Made by a program: the position numbers and the translations under genes. Under the pieces are notes generated by a model that was not told the origin of the DNA, did no database searches, and was given only the letters and a program-made list of their open reading frames with translations. DNA of 64,000 nt from Verrucomicrobiota bacterium (GTDB lineage: Bacteria; Verrucomicrobiota; Verrucomicrobiia; Opitutales; Opitutaceae): contig JAEWBF010000120.1 of NCBI GenBank assembly GCA_023391285.1, positions 8,179 through 72,178 of the forward strand, read 5' to 3'. Shown here piece by piece: positions 18,701 to 27,330 of this stretch (its first letter is position 1; every line of letters starts with the position of its first letter).

Positions 18701-21647
18701 GGTGGGAACGGTGTTCACGCTGGTGGTGCAGACCGACGGCAAGATCGTCGCGGGTGGCCAGATCACGGCTGCTCAGAATGCTCCGAACAGCACCGCCACG
18801 ACCGCGCGCGGCTACATCGCGCGCTTCAACAGCGATGGTTCGCTCGATACCGGATTCGACCCGCGCGCCAACGCGGCCGTGCAGCGCATCCTGCTTCTGC
18901 CGGACAACAAACTTCTCGTTTCGGGCGAGTTCACGACGTTCCGTCCAAATGGCGCCAGCGAGGCTACGAACCGCACGGCCATCGCTCGCATCAACGCCGA
19001 CGGCACGATCGATGCGCTCAACCTCAACCCCAATGGCCTCGTCATCTCGACGGCGCGTGACCCGGCCGGACGTTACATCATCACGGGCTCGTTCATCCAA
19101 ATCGACGGCAAAGAGGCCTTCTACATCGCTCGGTTCAACGCGGACTTCACGTTCGACAGCAGCTTCCGCCCGAATCCGAACGCGGCCGTCACGGCGGTCG
19201 GTTTCCAAGGGGACAAGATCTTGATCGGTGGCTCGTTCACGGCGCTGCAGCCGAATGCCACGACGCTCGATCCGACGCTCGCCACGCCGCGCAATTTCAG
19301 CGCGCGACTCAATGACGACGGCACGATCGATGTGAGCTACAACCCCAATCTGAACGGCAATGTCCTCCGGTTGGTGGCGCATTCGAACGGATCGGTGCTG
19401 GTTCAGGGCAACTTCAACAGCATCCAGCCGAACGGCTCGCTGCTGGTCGGCGGTTCCTTCACGCGCATCAACGGCCTTGCGGCTCGGAATCTTATCCTGC
19501 TGGGCGACGATGGTTCGGTGAGCTCCGGGTTTCGCCCGGAGCCGGACGGCCCGGTTTACGCGATGCTGCCGCTGCCCGACGGCCGGCTCGTCGTGGGCGG
19601 TTCTTTCGGAGCGATCAACGACACGACCCGGAATCGCGTGGCACGCTTCAACTCGAACCTCTCACTCGACACGAACTTCAATCCGAATGCCGGCGGCGGC
19701 GACGTGCACGCGCTCGCCTATCAGCCGGACGGGAAAGTGATCGTGGGTGGAAGCTTCACCTCGATCGGCGGCGGCAGCCGCAGCTATCTCGCGCGTTTGA
19801 ACACCGACGGCACGCTCGATGCCTCTTTCAACCCCGGTGCGCCCGGCGCGGTGCGCCTGCTGGCGGTGCAAGCTGATGGACGCATTCTCTATACCGCAGA
19901 CACGGGCAACGGCGCGAACAAGCTCGGCCGTCTGAACGCGGACGGCTCGGTCGACGGCAGCTTCAATCCGAATAACAACAATGCGGTGCTCACCGTGGCT
20001 CCGCAGGCCGACGGTCGAATCTACGTCGGCGGCACCTTCACCTCGATCGGCGGCGGCGAACGGAGGTATTTCGCCATGCTCACCTCTTCCGGCTCGCTCG
20101 ACGCCGCGACGCCGTCAAGCAGCACGGCTGGTCCGGATGGCGCCGTCACAGCGATGCTGATACAACCCGACGGCAAGGTCGTGATCGCGGGCCTCTTTAG
20201 CAAAGTGGATAATTTGGGACGCTTCAGTTTTGCGCGGTTGGGCGCGGCATCACCCGTCGTGCAGTCGTTCACCACCGACGCCAGCGGTTCGACGCTGACC
20301 TGGAGTCGCACAAGTGGGGGTCCTGTGCCTTACGGCGTGAATTTCGAGATTTCGACGGATGGGATCACGTGGACTTCGTTGGGTCAGGGAAGCCGCGTCG
20401 GGAGCACGAGCGAGTGGCGCGTGAGCGGGCTCAGTCTCGGCGGCGGCACGAACTATTATGTGCGGGCTCGCGCTCTCGTGGCTTCAACCCCCAACACCGG
20501 CAGCAGCCTGATCTCCGCTCGCACGCACATTTACCGCGGCGCGGCTGGCGGCGGCGGCAACGGCCAACCCGTCATCACCAGCGCCACTGCGGTCAGCGGT
20601 GCGACGGGCAGCAACTTCTTCTATGCGATCGCGGCGACCGGCCAGCCGACGAGCTACGCAGCGACCGGGTTGCCACCGGGTCTTTCGATCAACACGACGA
20701 CGGGTGTGATTAGCGGGACGCCGACGCAAACCGGCACCTACACGATCACGATCTCGGCGACGAACGCTCTCGGCACCGGCACCGCAACGCTCACGCTGAT
20801 TGTTTCCGTTCCCGGCGGCGGCGGATCGGGGCAGTGGCACCTGTTGAACATCGCGTGCCTGGCGAACGTCACCAGCTCCCGTCCGCTGATCGTCGGATTC
20901 GTCGTCAGCGGTCAAAACAAGACCGTGCTCCTCCGCGGCGTGGGCCCGGGCCTGCAAAGCCAGAACGTCACCGGCTTCCTCACGCAGCCCCGTCTATCGC
21001 TCAATAAAAACGGCGTTCAACAGCTTCAGAATACGAAATGGGGCGGCGATCCTGCGCTGGCGCAGCTCTTCGCTCAACTCGGTGAGTTCCCGCTCGACGC
21101 GGCCAGCAACGACACGGCGGTGGCGCCGACGTTGAGCCCCGGCCCCTATACGGTCGTGATCGATCCGGCGGTCGCGAACGGAAGCGGTCAGGTGCTCGCG
21201 GAAGTTTACGACGCGGCGGGCGAATCCAGCACGCAGCAGTTCGCAGCGATGTCGGCGCGCGGTTATATCGAAGCTGGCGGCATGCTGACGGGCGGATTCT
21301 TCCTCAGCGGCGATCAGCCGCGGCGCGTGCTCATCCGTGGCGCCGGCCCGGTGCTCACGAAGGCCGGCGTGACGGACGCGCTGAGCGACACCGTCGTAAA
21401 GGTCTTCCGCGGTGGAAACATGATCGCCGAAAACAACGATTGGGAATCGCCGATCGGCGAGCAGGCGGCGTCGGGAGCTCAGATCGCTGCGGCGGTCGCG
21501 GCAACCGGTCCGGCGGCGTTTGATTCCGGCAGCAAGGACGCGGCCGTGCTCGTCACACTCGAGCCGGGCATCTACACCGCGCAAGTCACGGGTGCGAACA
21601 CGGGATCCGCCGGCACGGTGTTGATCGAAATCTACGAAGTGCCCTGA
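15780..21647 (+). CDS. Giant secreted delta-60 repeat protein with Ig-like and Opitutaceae-type C-terminal modules
   Basis: This 1955-residue protein begins with a signal peptide (ALRFVCLASLVSISPALFAQ). Most of it, to about residue 1480, is a delta-60 beta-propeller-like array with the unit pattern '..QPDGKILVGGSFT....N.IARLNADGSLDTSFNP'. By eye there are about 29 units, two of them degenerate (near 18340 and 19870). A fibronectin-like stretch follows, then a putative-Ig (He_PIG) domain with GLPPGLSINTTTGVISGTPTQTG at about 1625-1675, and a C-terminal module of about 270 residues with two related halves (LLRGVGPGL and LIRGAGPVL). Such proteins are exported and probably act at the surface or as adhesins or sensors; the function is unproven. 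One unit boundary near 19400-19460 is collapsed. A terminator follows. Confidence 0.9.
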   Translation: MFIASAFRTALRFVCLASLVSISPALFAQGALSASDGFDPNVGGNVYAVAIQPDGKILIAGEFKRLQPNGGAVSNPNNIARLHPDGRLDGTFHGNVNGRINAMILQPDGRIVIGGSFTAVTNPGGAPVTRNRAARLNADGTLDTSFDPNLSGGPLEEVNALALDANGGILIGGAFTSAGGQPRNRIARFNADGSLDAGFDPNAGNVVLAIAVQSDGKILVGGGFTTIAGQTRNRIARLNANGSLDTSFNPNFNNRVLAIALQRDGKILVGGSFTTVQPPNAEEASARARFTRLNVDGTLDTNFVGQAGGDVYAIAVMPDGGVLVGGTFPSLGGVNIAYGARVHPNGQLDLSFLPGPNSNVYAFGVQSDGSVVLGGGFSALRGSGLSSVPRNHVARVSATGGLDTEFHPDVNGRVSTAVLQPDGQVLVGGTFTSVGGLTRDSLVRLGTNGNVDPSFRANVTGSVYSVLPLTGGKILIGGNFSFVNGIPRSNIARLNADGSLDTSVFNVQLSGPVLAMVAQSDGKVIVAGNFSAVRQTPGDPSISRSNLVRFNADGSIDDGWRAGANDVVNSLALQSDGKLVAAGNFTVVAGTGSNQSFSRNRLVRFNADGGVDTGFTAGTAGEIVRVVLQGDRVVVGGSFNGAAGTGATEFTARANIARFSASGELDLAFNPAINSTVHALAVQGNGLLIGGRFTSIIRGDVTVERNYAARLQDNGEVDTGFNLGLNVNPGHEVVGFAVSDAGILVAGSFRPSGTGALRRLARVTATGSIDPSFDADVNTAAGAQVNMLTMRPDGKIVAGGSFSGISGAASQNLARFNPDSTADANFAPNLDGPAYTVAELPGGGESIPVQASSFAWLESSGQLRSVSLPQGMGFGFVNAFLEQPDGKVLVGGELTISGSSYGLVRLNANGSLDSTFQLRMKPGVQAMALQSDGKIIVGGNFELGTDATPQTPEWRNLVRLNADGTVDTSFKQNVVGTVFTLVVQTDGKIVAGGQITAAQNAPNSTATTARGYIARFNSDGSLDTGFDPRANAAVQRILLLPDNKLLVSGEFTTFRPNGASEATNRTAIARINADGTIDALNLNPNGLVISTARDPAGRYIITGSFIQIDGKEAFYIARFNADFTFDSSFRPNPNAAVTAVGFQGDKILIGGSFTALQPNATTLDPTLATPRNFSARLNDDGTIDVSYNPNLNGNVLRLVAHSNGSVLVQGNFNSIQPNGSLLVGGSFTRINGLAARNLILLGDDGSVSSGFRPEPDGPVYAMLPLPDGRLVVGGSFGAINDTTRNRVARFNSNLSLDTNFNPNAGGGDVHALAYQPDGKVIVGGSFTSIGGGSRSYLARLNTDGTLDASFNPGAPGAVRLLAVQADGRILYTADTGNGANKLGRLNADGSVDGSFNPNNNNAVLTVAPQADGRIYVGGTFTSIGGGERRYFAMLTSSGSLDAATPSSSTAGPDGAVTAMLIQPDGKVVIAGLFSKVDNLGRFSFARLGAASPVVQSFTTDASGSTLTWSRTSGGPVPYGVNFEISTDGITWTSLGQGSRVGSTSEWRVSGLSLGGGTNYYVRARALVASTPNTGSSLISARTHIYRGAAGGGGNGQPVITSATAVSGATGSNFFYAIAATGQPTSYAATGLPPGLSINTTTGVISGTPTQTGTYTITISATNALGTGTATLTLIVSVPGGGGSGQWHLLNIACLANVTSSRPLIVGFVVSGQNKTVLLRGVGPGLQSQNVTGFLTQPRLSLNKNGVQQLQNTKWGGDPALAQLFAQLGEFPLDAASNDTAVAPTLSPGPYTVVIDPAVANGSGQVLAEVYDAAGESSTQQFAAMSARGYIEAGGMLTGGFFLSGDQPRRVLIRGAGPVLTKAGVTDALSDTVVKVFRGGNMIAENNDWESPIGEQAASGAQIAAAVAATGPAAFDSGSKDAAVLVTLEPGIYTAQVTGANTGSAGTVLIEIYEVP

Positions 21648-21675
21648 GCGGGAGGCCAGACAAGTGAAGTGATTC

Positions 21676-21705
21676 AAGCCCGACCTCGTGTCGGGCTTTT
21701 TGTTT
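21676..21705 (+). terminator. Rho-independent terminator after delta-60 gene
   Basis: AGCCCGAC (21677-21684) pairs with GTCGGGCT (21690-21697) around CTCGT and is followed by TTTTGTTT. It lies 29 bases after the stop of the delta-60 gene. Confidence 0.9.
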
Positions 21706-21786
21706 GATGTCGCGCGAGCTCGCCCGATGAAACGTGTTCTTTCGCATTGCCGCGAACCGGCAGCTGCGAAAGCTGCGCACCGACGC

Positions 21787-22857
21787 ATGTCCACGCTGCC
21801 GACGCTTGTTCACCTCGATGCGCCGCGCGAAATTCCGCTCGCGGCGCCGTTCCGAATTCGAGGTTGGATCGCGAGCGAAAAGCCCGTTCGCGGAGTGTCG
21901 GCGGGAGCGAGCGCTCTCGCACTGGAGCCGAGGGCCGACGTTCGCGCGGCGAAGCCGGATTACCCGTATGTCAGTGGTTTCAGCGGCGTCGTGGATCAAA
22001 CCGGTCTCAACGGCGAAATCGTGCGGCTCGCGTGCGACCTCGGCGACGGAGCTCCGTTCGTCTGGGAGCAGCGGCTCGCGCCGGTGTCGCTGCCGCCGAA
22101 TAAAGCGCGTCGGCTTGCGCGAATCCGGTCTCGTTTGCTTCCGGAGCGGACGTTCACGGAAACCGCCTTTCATTTCAATTTCCTCACGCTCGAACAGCGC
22201 GCGGCTTTCGCCATCGACACGTCGGCTGCGATCTCATCGCACGACTATGGACCTGCGGTGCTCGAGCTGATCGAGCGTCATCGTGATGGGCTCGTCCTGG
22301 ACGCAGGCGCGGGGCTGCGGCGGGACGATCGTCCGAACGTGGTAACGCTGGAGATTTTCCCGTTTCCCAGCACGGACGTCCTCGCGGTGAATGAATCGTT
22401 GCCGTTTCTCGACAATACCTTCGACGCGACGATTTCGTGCGCGGTGCTGGAGCACGTGAAGGATCCGTTCGCCGCGGCGCGGGAACTCGTGCGTGTAACC
22501 AAACCCGGTGGGACGATCTATGCCGATGTGCCCTTCCTGCAGCCGTATCACGGGTATCCGTCGCATTACTACAACATGACGTCACAGGGCCTCGCGAATT
22601 TGTTCGCCGAGAGCTGCCGCATCGAACGCACCGCCGTGCCGGTGTATGGGCGTCCGATCTGGTCGTTGACCTGGTTTCTCAACAGCTACCTCGAGGGCTT
22701 GCCGCCGGAAGCGCGAGAGCGGTTTCGCAACCTGCGAGTCGCCGATCTGCTGGCGCGTCCTGAGATTTACGATACCGAAGACTTTGTGCGGGCACTGCCC
22801 GAGGAGAAGAATTTCGAACTGGCGAGCGTGACTTCCGTTTGGGCGGTGAAGAAGTAG
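21787..22857 (+). CDS. SAM-dependent methyltransferase (class I), glycan-type
   Basis: This is a 356-residue cytoplasmic protein. The C-terminal two thirds is a Methyltransf_11-type Rossmann domain: motif I is GLVLDAGAGLRR near residue 167, then ISCAVLEHVKDPFAAARELVRVTKPGG, which is the classic post-motif II/III region. The N-terminal 120 residues form a beta-rich extension with FRIRGWIASEKPVRG, a pattern I associate with proteins near surface-polysaccharide genes. I chose ATG 21787 because the upstream in-frame ATGs (21688, 21727) overlap or hug the terminator of the preceding gene. The substrate is unknown. Confidence 0.75.
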   Translation: MSTLPTLVHLDAPREIPLAAPFRIRGWIASEKPVRGVSAGASALALEPRADVRAAKPDYPYVSGFSGVVDQTGLNGEIVRLACDLGDGAPFVWEQRLAPVSLPPNKARRLARIRSRLLPERTFTETAFHFNFLTLEQRAAFAIDTSAAISSHDYGPAVLELIERHRDGLVLDAGAGLRRDDRPNVVTLEIFPFPSTDVLAVNESLPFLDNTFDATISCAVLEHVKDPFAAARELVRVTKPGGTIYADVPFLQPYHGYPSHYYNMTSQGLANLFAESCRIERTAVPVYGRPIWSLTWFLNSYLEGLPPEARERFRNLRVADLLARPEIYDTEDFVRALPEEKNFELASVTSVWAVKK

Positions 22858-22894
22858 CGCGCTTCAGCCCGCGCTGGTCAGGCGAAGCGCATCA

Positions 22895-24415
22895 TCACCA
22901 GTCGTCGCTCCGAAACGGTTCCGCGGGCAGGCCGGCGCCATTGTAGAGGTTGGCCGCCGGGGCGTTTGTCCAGGCGTAGCGGACCGCAATGGGCGCAGGG
23001 ACTTGGGGTGAAGTGACGATGAGTGTGTCGCGTTCGATGCGACCGGACGCGGGATGAAAAACTTTGTCGGCGCCCGCGAGTTCCAGCGCTTGCACGGGCC
23101 GCTGCTGCGCGATGAGACCTGTCGCGGCATGCGTGAAACGCACGCGCATCGCTCCGTTTTCGCGGGTCGCTCCCACGAACATCGGTCCGGACGTGTCGCC
23201 GGGCAGATCGTGGATCTCCGTCTTGGCGATCAGTGCGAGTCGGCGGCCCACTTCCATTTTGGTGCGCGGATGAAGATCGTCGGGATCGCCGATGTCGATC
23301 GTCACGGCCATCGCGGTGCGCGGCAATTCGAGCGCTTTGGTTTGTGCTTCGCGGAGGCGCGCCCATTGGCGGCCCTGAGGATTGCGATCGGCGAAATTCG
23401 GGATCTGAACGAAGTAGAAAGGAAGCGTGTCGTCGCCCCAGTTCGATCGCCACGCGCGGATCATCGCGGGGAAGAGCTCCTCGTATTCGTTCGGGCGTTC
23501 GACGTTTGACTCGCCTTGATACCAGAGGAATCCCCGCAGCGCGAACGGCTGCAGCGGTGCGATCATGCCGTTGAAGAGATTTCCTGGCCGCTCGGAAGAT
23601 TCGTCGGTGGCGGGCGGACGCGGCCAGGGCAGGGGGTTCTCGGTTTTCGTTGCGGTGGCGTGCGCCTGCGCTTTCTGCCACGCGTCCAAGTCGGCCGGAT
23701 AGCGTGCGATGCGCTCAGGCGTCCATTGATTCTTTTGTGCCTGCCAGCGTTCGTCGATCACGGGGCCAAGGGTGGTTGCGTGGCGCGAGCGGTCGCTCAT
23801 CCAGGCCTCGATTGGCGTGCCGCCCCATGAACTGTTCACGATCCCGACGGGCACGCGCAGTCGACGGTGGAGTTCGCGCGCGAAGAAATAACCCACCGCG
23901 CTGAAATGAGGGACCGTTGAGGGGCTCGCTTTTTGCCAGCCACTCGTCCTCACGGTGTCCGCGGGGCGATCGGCGGTGGTGCGTTCGATTTTTAGATGAC
24001 GGACGAGCGGCAGGTCGACGGCGGCGATCTTCTGTTCGTGAGGTTGAATATTCGAGATCGTCCACTCCATGTTCGACTGTCCCGACGCGAGCCAGACTTC
24101 GCCGACCACGACATCGCGGAGCACGACACTCTCCTTTGCCGCGGCGACGACGATTTCGTGCGGATCGCTGCTCGCTGGAACAGCGTCGAGGTAAACAATC
24201 CAGCGTCCGGCTGCGTCCGCGGTCGTGCGCACTGTTTGATCCTGAAACGTCACCACGAGGTTTTGCCGAGGTTCGGCCCGACCCCAGATGGGAATGGGTC
24301 TCTCGCGTTGCAGCACGACACCATCGGTGAACGGCGGCGCGAGCACGATTTCGGCTCGCGTCGCCTGGAGCGCTGCCACGCAGACGCTAAACGTCAGGAT
24401 CGGGAGAAGTCTCAT
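22895..24415 (-). CDS. Sialate O-acetylesterase (SGNH hydrolase)
   Basis: This 506-residue exported enzyme has an N-terminal signal peptide (MRLLPILTFSVCVAALQA). The SGNH active site is visible: GQSNMEW carries the nucleophile serine, WYQGESN is the second block, and the D-x-x-H pair is in DPDDLHPRTK near the C-terminus. Family members remove 9-O-acetyl groups from sialic acids or acetyl groups from other glycans. Start ATG 24415 gives a clean signal peptide and overlaps the 3' end of uvrC by 29 bases; a longer start at 24439 would add eight residues before it. It probably shares the uvrC transcript. It fits the generally glycan-oriented gene content. Confidence 0.85.
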   Translation of the reverse strand: MRLLPILTFSVCVAALQATRAEIVLAPPFTDGVVLQRERPIPIWGRAEPRQNLVVTFQDQTVRTTADAAGRWIVYLDAVPASSDPHEIVVAAAKESVVLRDVVVGEVWLASGQSNMEWTISNIQPHEQKIAAVDLPLVRHLKIERTTADRPADTVRTSGWQKASPSTVPHFSAVGYFFARELHRRLRVPVGIVNSSWGGTPIEAWMSDRSRHATTLGPVIDERWQAQKNQWTPERIARYPADLDAWQKAQAHATATKTENPLPWPRPPATDESSERPGNLFNGMIAPLQPFALRGFLWYQGESNVERPNEYEELFPAMIRAWRSNWGDDTLPFYFVQIPNFADRNPQGRQWARLREAQTKALELPRTAMAVTIDIGDPDDLHPRTKMEVGRRLALIAKTEIHDLPGDTSGPMFVGATRENGAMRVRFTHAATGLIAQQRPVQALELAGADKVFHPASGRIERDTLIVTSPQVPAPIAVRYAWTNAPAANLYNGAGLPAEPFRSDDW

Positions 24416-25922
24416 CGTTCGCGGGAGCATTTGCCGCAACTGGCTCGGGTTTCCGAGCTAGAAACGCGTGGAGCTCCGCGGCGAGTTTCGGACCGAATCC
24501 TTCCACCTCTCCGATGTCTTCCGACGACGCGGCGCGCAGCCGGTCGATGCTGCCGAAGTGAGCCATCAACGCGGCGCGGCGCACGGGACCGAGACCGTCG
24601 AAATCGTCGAGCACGCTCTCGCGAATCTTCTTCGAGCGCAGCACGGCGTTGTAGGTATTGGCGAAACGGTGGGCTTCGTCGCGCACGCGCTGCAGCAGCT
24701 GCAGGCCCGGATGGTTGAGCGGGAGGTTGAGCGGCGCGCGTTCGTCGGGGAAGAAGATCGTCTCGTGTTTTTTGGCGAGGCCGATGATCGGCGGTGGCAT
24801 CGCGTCGAGGCCGACGAAAGCTTTCAGGGCGGCGCCGATCTGGCCGCGGCCGCCATCGATGACGACGAGATCGGGGAAGAGCTTGCCCTCTTCGGCGAGA
24901 CGTCGGTAGCGGCGCCCGACGACTTCTTCCATCGCGCGGAAATCGTCGTTGCCGATGAAGCTTTTGATTTGGAAGCGTCGATAGTTGTTTCTGTCGGGCC
25001 GCCCGTTGGCGAAGTGCACCATCGAGGCGACGACGAAGGTCCCGGAAATATGTGAGATATCGAAGCACTCGATCGTGCGCGGCGGGCTTCGCAGCCCGAG
25101 CGCCTCGCCGAGCGTGCGCAGTGCTTCCTCATCGACGCCGGGACGCGTGGGATCGAGCCGCTCGAAGCGGCGCGTTTTGCGCAATGTTTCCTCGAGCGCG
25201 AACACGATGTCGCGGAGCTCGGCCGCTTTTTCGAAATGCTGGCCGGCGGCCGCCTGCATCATTTCAGCGCGGAGGGTTTCGAGCCATTCACGCGATTTTC
25301 CCTCGAGGAATGCGGCGGCGTCTTCGACGCGGCGGCGATACGCTTCGGTTGTGACGACGCTCAGGCCGCCATATATTTCTTGGCGAACGTCGTCGTAGAG
25401 CCGCCAGGTGCCGTCCGGAAGTTTCTCCGGCGTTCCGTCGCCGAGGAGGATGCCGAACTGGCGACGCATCTGCGCGAGCGTTTTTCGCAACAATCCGCTG
25501 TGTGCGAATGGACCGAAGTAGCGCGAACGATCGTCCTTTTTGATGCGGGTGAGGCGAAAGCGCGGCAGCTCCTCGTGCAGATCGAGACGCACGAGCAGGA
25601 AGCGCTTGTCGTCGGTGAAGTCGGTATTGTAGCGGGGTCGCCACTGCTTGATGAGCTTGCCCTCGAGCAGCAGGGCTTCGGGTTCGGACTTCACCTCGAT
25701 GGTGTCGAAGTCGGCGATCAAAGGAATGAGCGCGCGAATCTTCGGCTGCATGATGAGTCGCGCGCGACCTTGCTGAAAATAGGATGAAACGCGTTTCTTC
25801 AGGCTGCGGGCCTTCCCCACGTAAATGATTCTTCCGAGCCGATCTTTCATCAGATACACCCCTGGCTTGTCCGGCAGGTGCCGGACCTTCTCCTTGAGAT
25901 TTGCCGGGTCGCTCGCTGGCAT
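24387..25922 (-). CDS. uvrC: UvrABC excinuclease subunit C, lacking the Fe-S cysteines
   Basis: This is the nuclease subunit of nucleotide excision repair, which cuts on both sides of the lesion. At 511 residues it is shorter than typical UvrC (about 600). Domains in order: GIY-YIG nuclease (GVYLMKDRLGRIIYVGKARS, residues 21-40); linker (155-190); UVR motif (HFEKAAELRDIVFALEETL); RNase-H-like nuclease beginning ECFDISHISG; and C-terminal helix-hairpin-helix DNA-binding repeats (DGLGPVRRAALMAHFGSI, VEGFGPKLAAEL). The linker normally carries four cysteines ligating an iron-sulfur cluster (pattern RTC...RPCLEY...RC..PC). Here it reads FGILLGDGTPEKLPDG with no cysteine, and I see only one cysteine in the whole protein. 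Confidence 0.93.
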   Translation of the reverse strand: MPASDPANLKEKVRHLPDKPGVYLMKDRLGRIIYVGKARSLKKRVSSYFQQGRARLIMQPKIRALIPLIADFDTIEVKSEPEALLLEGKLIKQWRPRYNTDFTDDKRFLLVRLDLHEELPRFRLTRIKKDDRSRYFGPFAHSGLLRKTLAQMRRQFGILLGDGTPEKLPDGTWRLYDDVRQEIYGGLSVVTTEAYRRRVEDAAAFLEGKSREWLETLRAEMMQAAAGQHFEKAAELRDIVFALEETLRKTRRFERLDPTRPGVDEEALRTLGEALGLRSPPRTIECFDISHISGTFVVASMVHFANGRPDRNNYRRFQIKSFIGNDDFRAMEEVVGRRYRRLAEEGKLFPDLVVIDGGRGQIGAALKAFVGLDAMPPPIIGLAKKHETIFFPDERAPLNLPLNHPGLQLLQRVRDEAHRFANTYNAVLRSKKIRESVLDDFDGLGPVRRAALMAHFGSIDRLRAASSEDIGEVEGFGPKLAAELHAFLARKPEPVAANAPANDETSPDPDV

Positions 25923-25958
25923 TTTCTCAGATTCCGCCTAATCTCCGCCCTCGCAAGT

Positions 25959-27290
25959 ATGGTTTCATCTGTCCACGCCGGCCCCCTGTCAAAGCCTGTG
26001 AAACAGGTGCACTACGAATTGCTGACGCTGGGCGACGAGTTGTTGCTGGGGCTGGCGACGAATACGCACCTGACGTTCATCGGGCAGCAGCTTGGGCGAC
26101 GGGGTGTGACGCTGGCGCGCAACGTGACGATCACCGACGACGCCGACGCGATTGCGCGGCAGTTTCGCGAAAGCTGGGCGCGGTCGGACGTGTTGATCAC
26201 GACGGGCGGCCTGGGTCCGACCTGCGACGATCGCACGCGCGAGGTGCTCGCGGCGGTTCTGGGGCAAAAATTGATTTTCGACGCGGAGATCGAGCGCACG
26301 ATAACGGATCGCTTTGCGGCGTTCGGTCGGAAAATGCCGCCGAACAATCTCAAGCAAGCGTATCGGTTCGAGGGGAGCGAGGTGTTGCCCAACCCGAATG
26401 GCACCGCGCCGGGTTTGTGGGTGGAGCAAGACGGTCGCGTGCTCTGCATGTTGCCTGGTCCGCCGAATGAAATGCATCCGATGTTCATCGATCAGGTGCT
26501 GCCGCGGCTCGCGACGCGCGGGCTGCTGCTTGACCGCGAGGCTTACGTGCAGATTCGCACGGCGGGAGTGGGTGAGTCGGCGCTGGAGACCAAGCTGCAG
26601 CCTATCTTCGATCGTTACGGCGAAGCGTTGAATGTGTCGTTTTGCGCGCATCAAGGAACCGTCGACTGCCGCGTGAGCTCGTCGAGCGGCGCCTTGTCGG
26701 CCGCGCAGCTGGAAGTCGCGGCGCGGGAATGCGGCAAGCTCCTGGGCGAAGATCTGGCCTGCTACGGTCACGATTCGCTGGCGAAGATCGTGAGCGACCT
26801 TCTGCGCACGCAGGAAAAACGACTCGCGGTGGCGGAGACCGGGACGGGCGGTCTGCTGGCGAACGCGCTGAACGAGATCGGCGGCGCGTGCAAATTCTTC
26901 GCTGGCGGCGTCGTCTGCTGCTCCAACGACGCGCGTATGCAACTTTTGGATATACCCGAATGTCTGCTGCTCCAGCATGGCGCGGTGAGTGCGGAGTGCG
27001 CCGTGGCGATGGCCACGGGCGCCGCGGAGACGCTGGGTGCGGACTACGGCCTCGCGGTGACGGGGTTCGGCGGCGAGACAAGCGGCGCGGGCGGGAACCG
27101 CGTCGGCACGATTTATATCGCGCTGCACGCACCGCATGGCGTGTGGTCAAAAAAGCTGAGTTATCCGGGGCCGCGGGCGACGGTGAAGATTCGGGCGGTG
27201 AGCGCGGCGCTCGACTGGCTGCGGCGTGAACTGCTCCGCGTGGCGAATGGGGCGGTGGCTCCGGTGCGCCGCACGGGAGTGATGCAGTAA
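25959..27290 (+). CDS. cinA: CinA-like protein (COG1058 domain plus variant nicotinamide-nucleotide amidase domain)
   Basis: This is a 443-residue cytoplasmic protein. The N-terminal COG1058 domain is well conserved: LTLGDELLLGLATNTHLTFIGQQL and VLITTGGLGPTCDDRTREVL. That domain hydrolyses ADP-ribose and related nucleotides. The C-terminal domain corresponds to NMN deamidase (PncC), but its active-site motifs differ: AESCTGG is AETGTGG (Thr294 at the serine) and YSNEAK is CSNDAR (Cys321 and Arg326 at the tyrosine and lysine). NMN deamidation may therefore be lost or changed. ATG 25959 gives a short lead before the first strand. It is divergent from uvrC, with only 36 bases between the two start codons. 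Confidence 0.85.
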   Translation: MVSSVHAGPLSKPVKQVHYELLTLGDELLLGLATNTHLTFIGQQLGRRGVTLARNVTITDDADAIARQFRESWARSDVLITTGGLGPTCDDRTREVLAAVLGQKLIFDAEIERTITDRFAAFGRKMPPNNLKQAYRFEGSEVLPNPNGTAPGLWVEQDGRVLCMLPGPPNEMHPMFIDQVLPRLATRGLLLDREAYVQIRTAGVGESALETKLQPIFDRYGEALNVSFCAHQGTVDCRVSSSSGALSAAQLEVAARECGKLLGEDLACYGHDSLAKIVSDLLRTQEKRLAVAETGTGGLLANALNEIGGACKFFAGGVVCCSNDARMQLLDIPECLLLQHGAVSAECAVAMATGAAETLGADYGLAVTGFGGETSGAGGNRVGTIYIALHAPHGVWSKKLSYPGPRATVKIRAVSAALDWLRRELLRVANGAVAPVRRTGVMQ

Positions 27291-27330
27291 TAGCGGCTCG
27301 TTGTCGTGGCGCTGAGAGTTTCGCGACCGC

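Noticed and set aside
15780..21647. CRISPR-like array from the regular repeats in this gene
   Set aside because: The repeats are in-frame protein repeats (delta-60) with varied DNA, not identical repeats with spacers.
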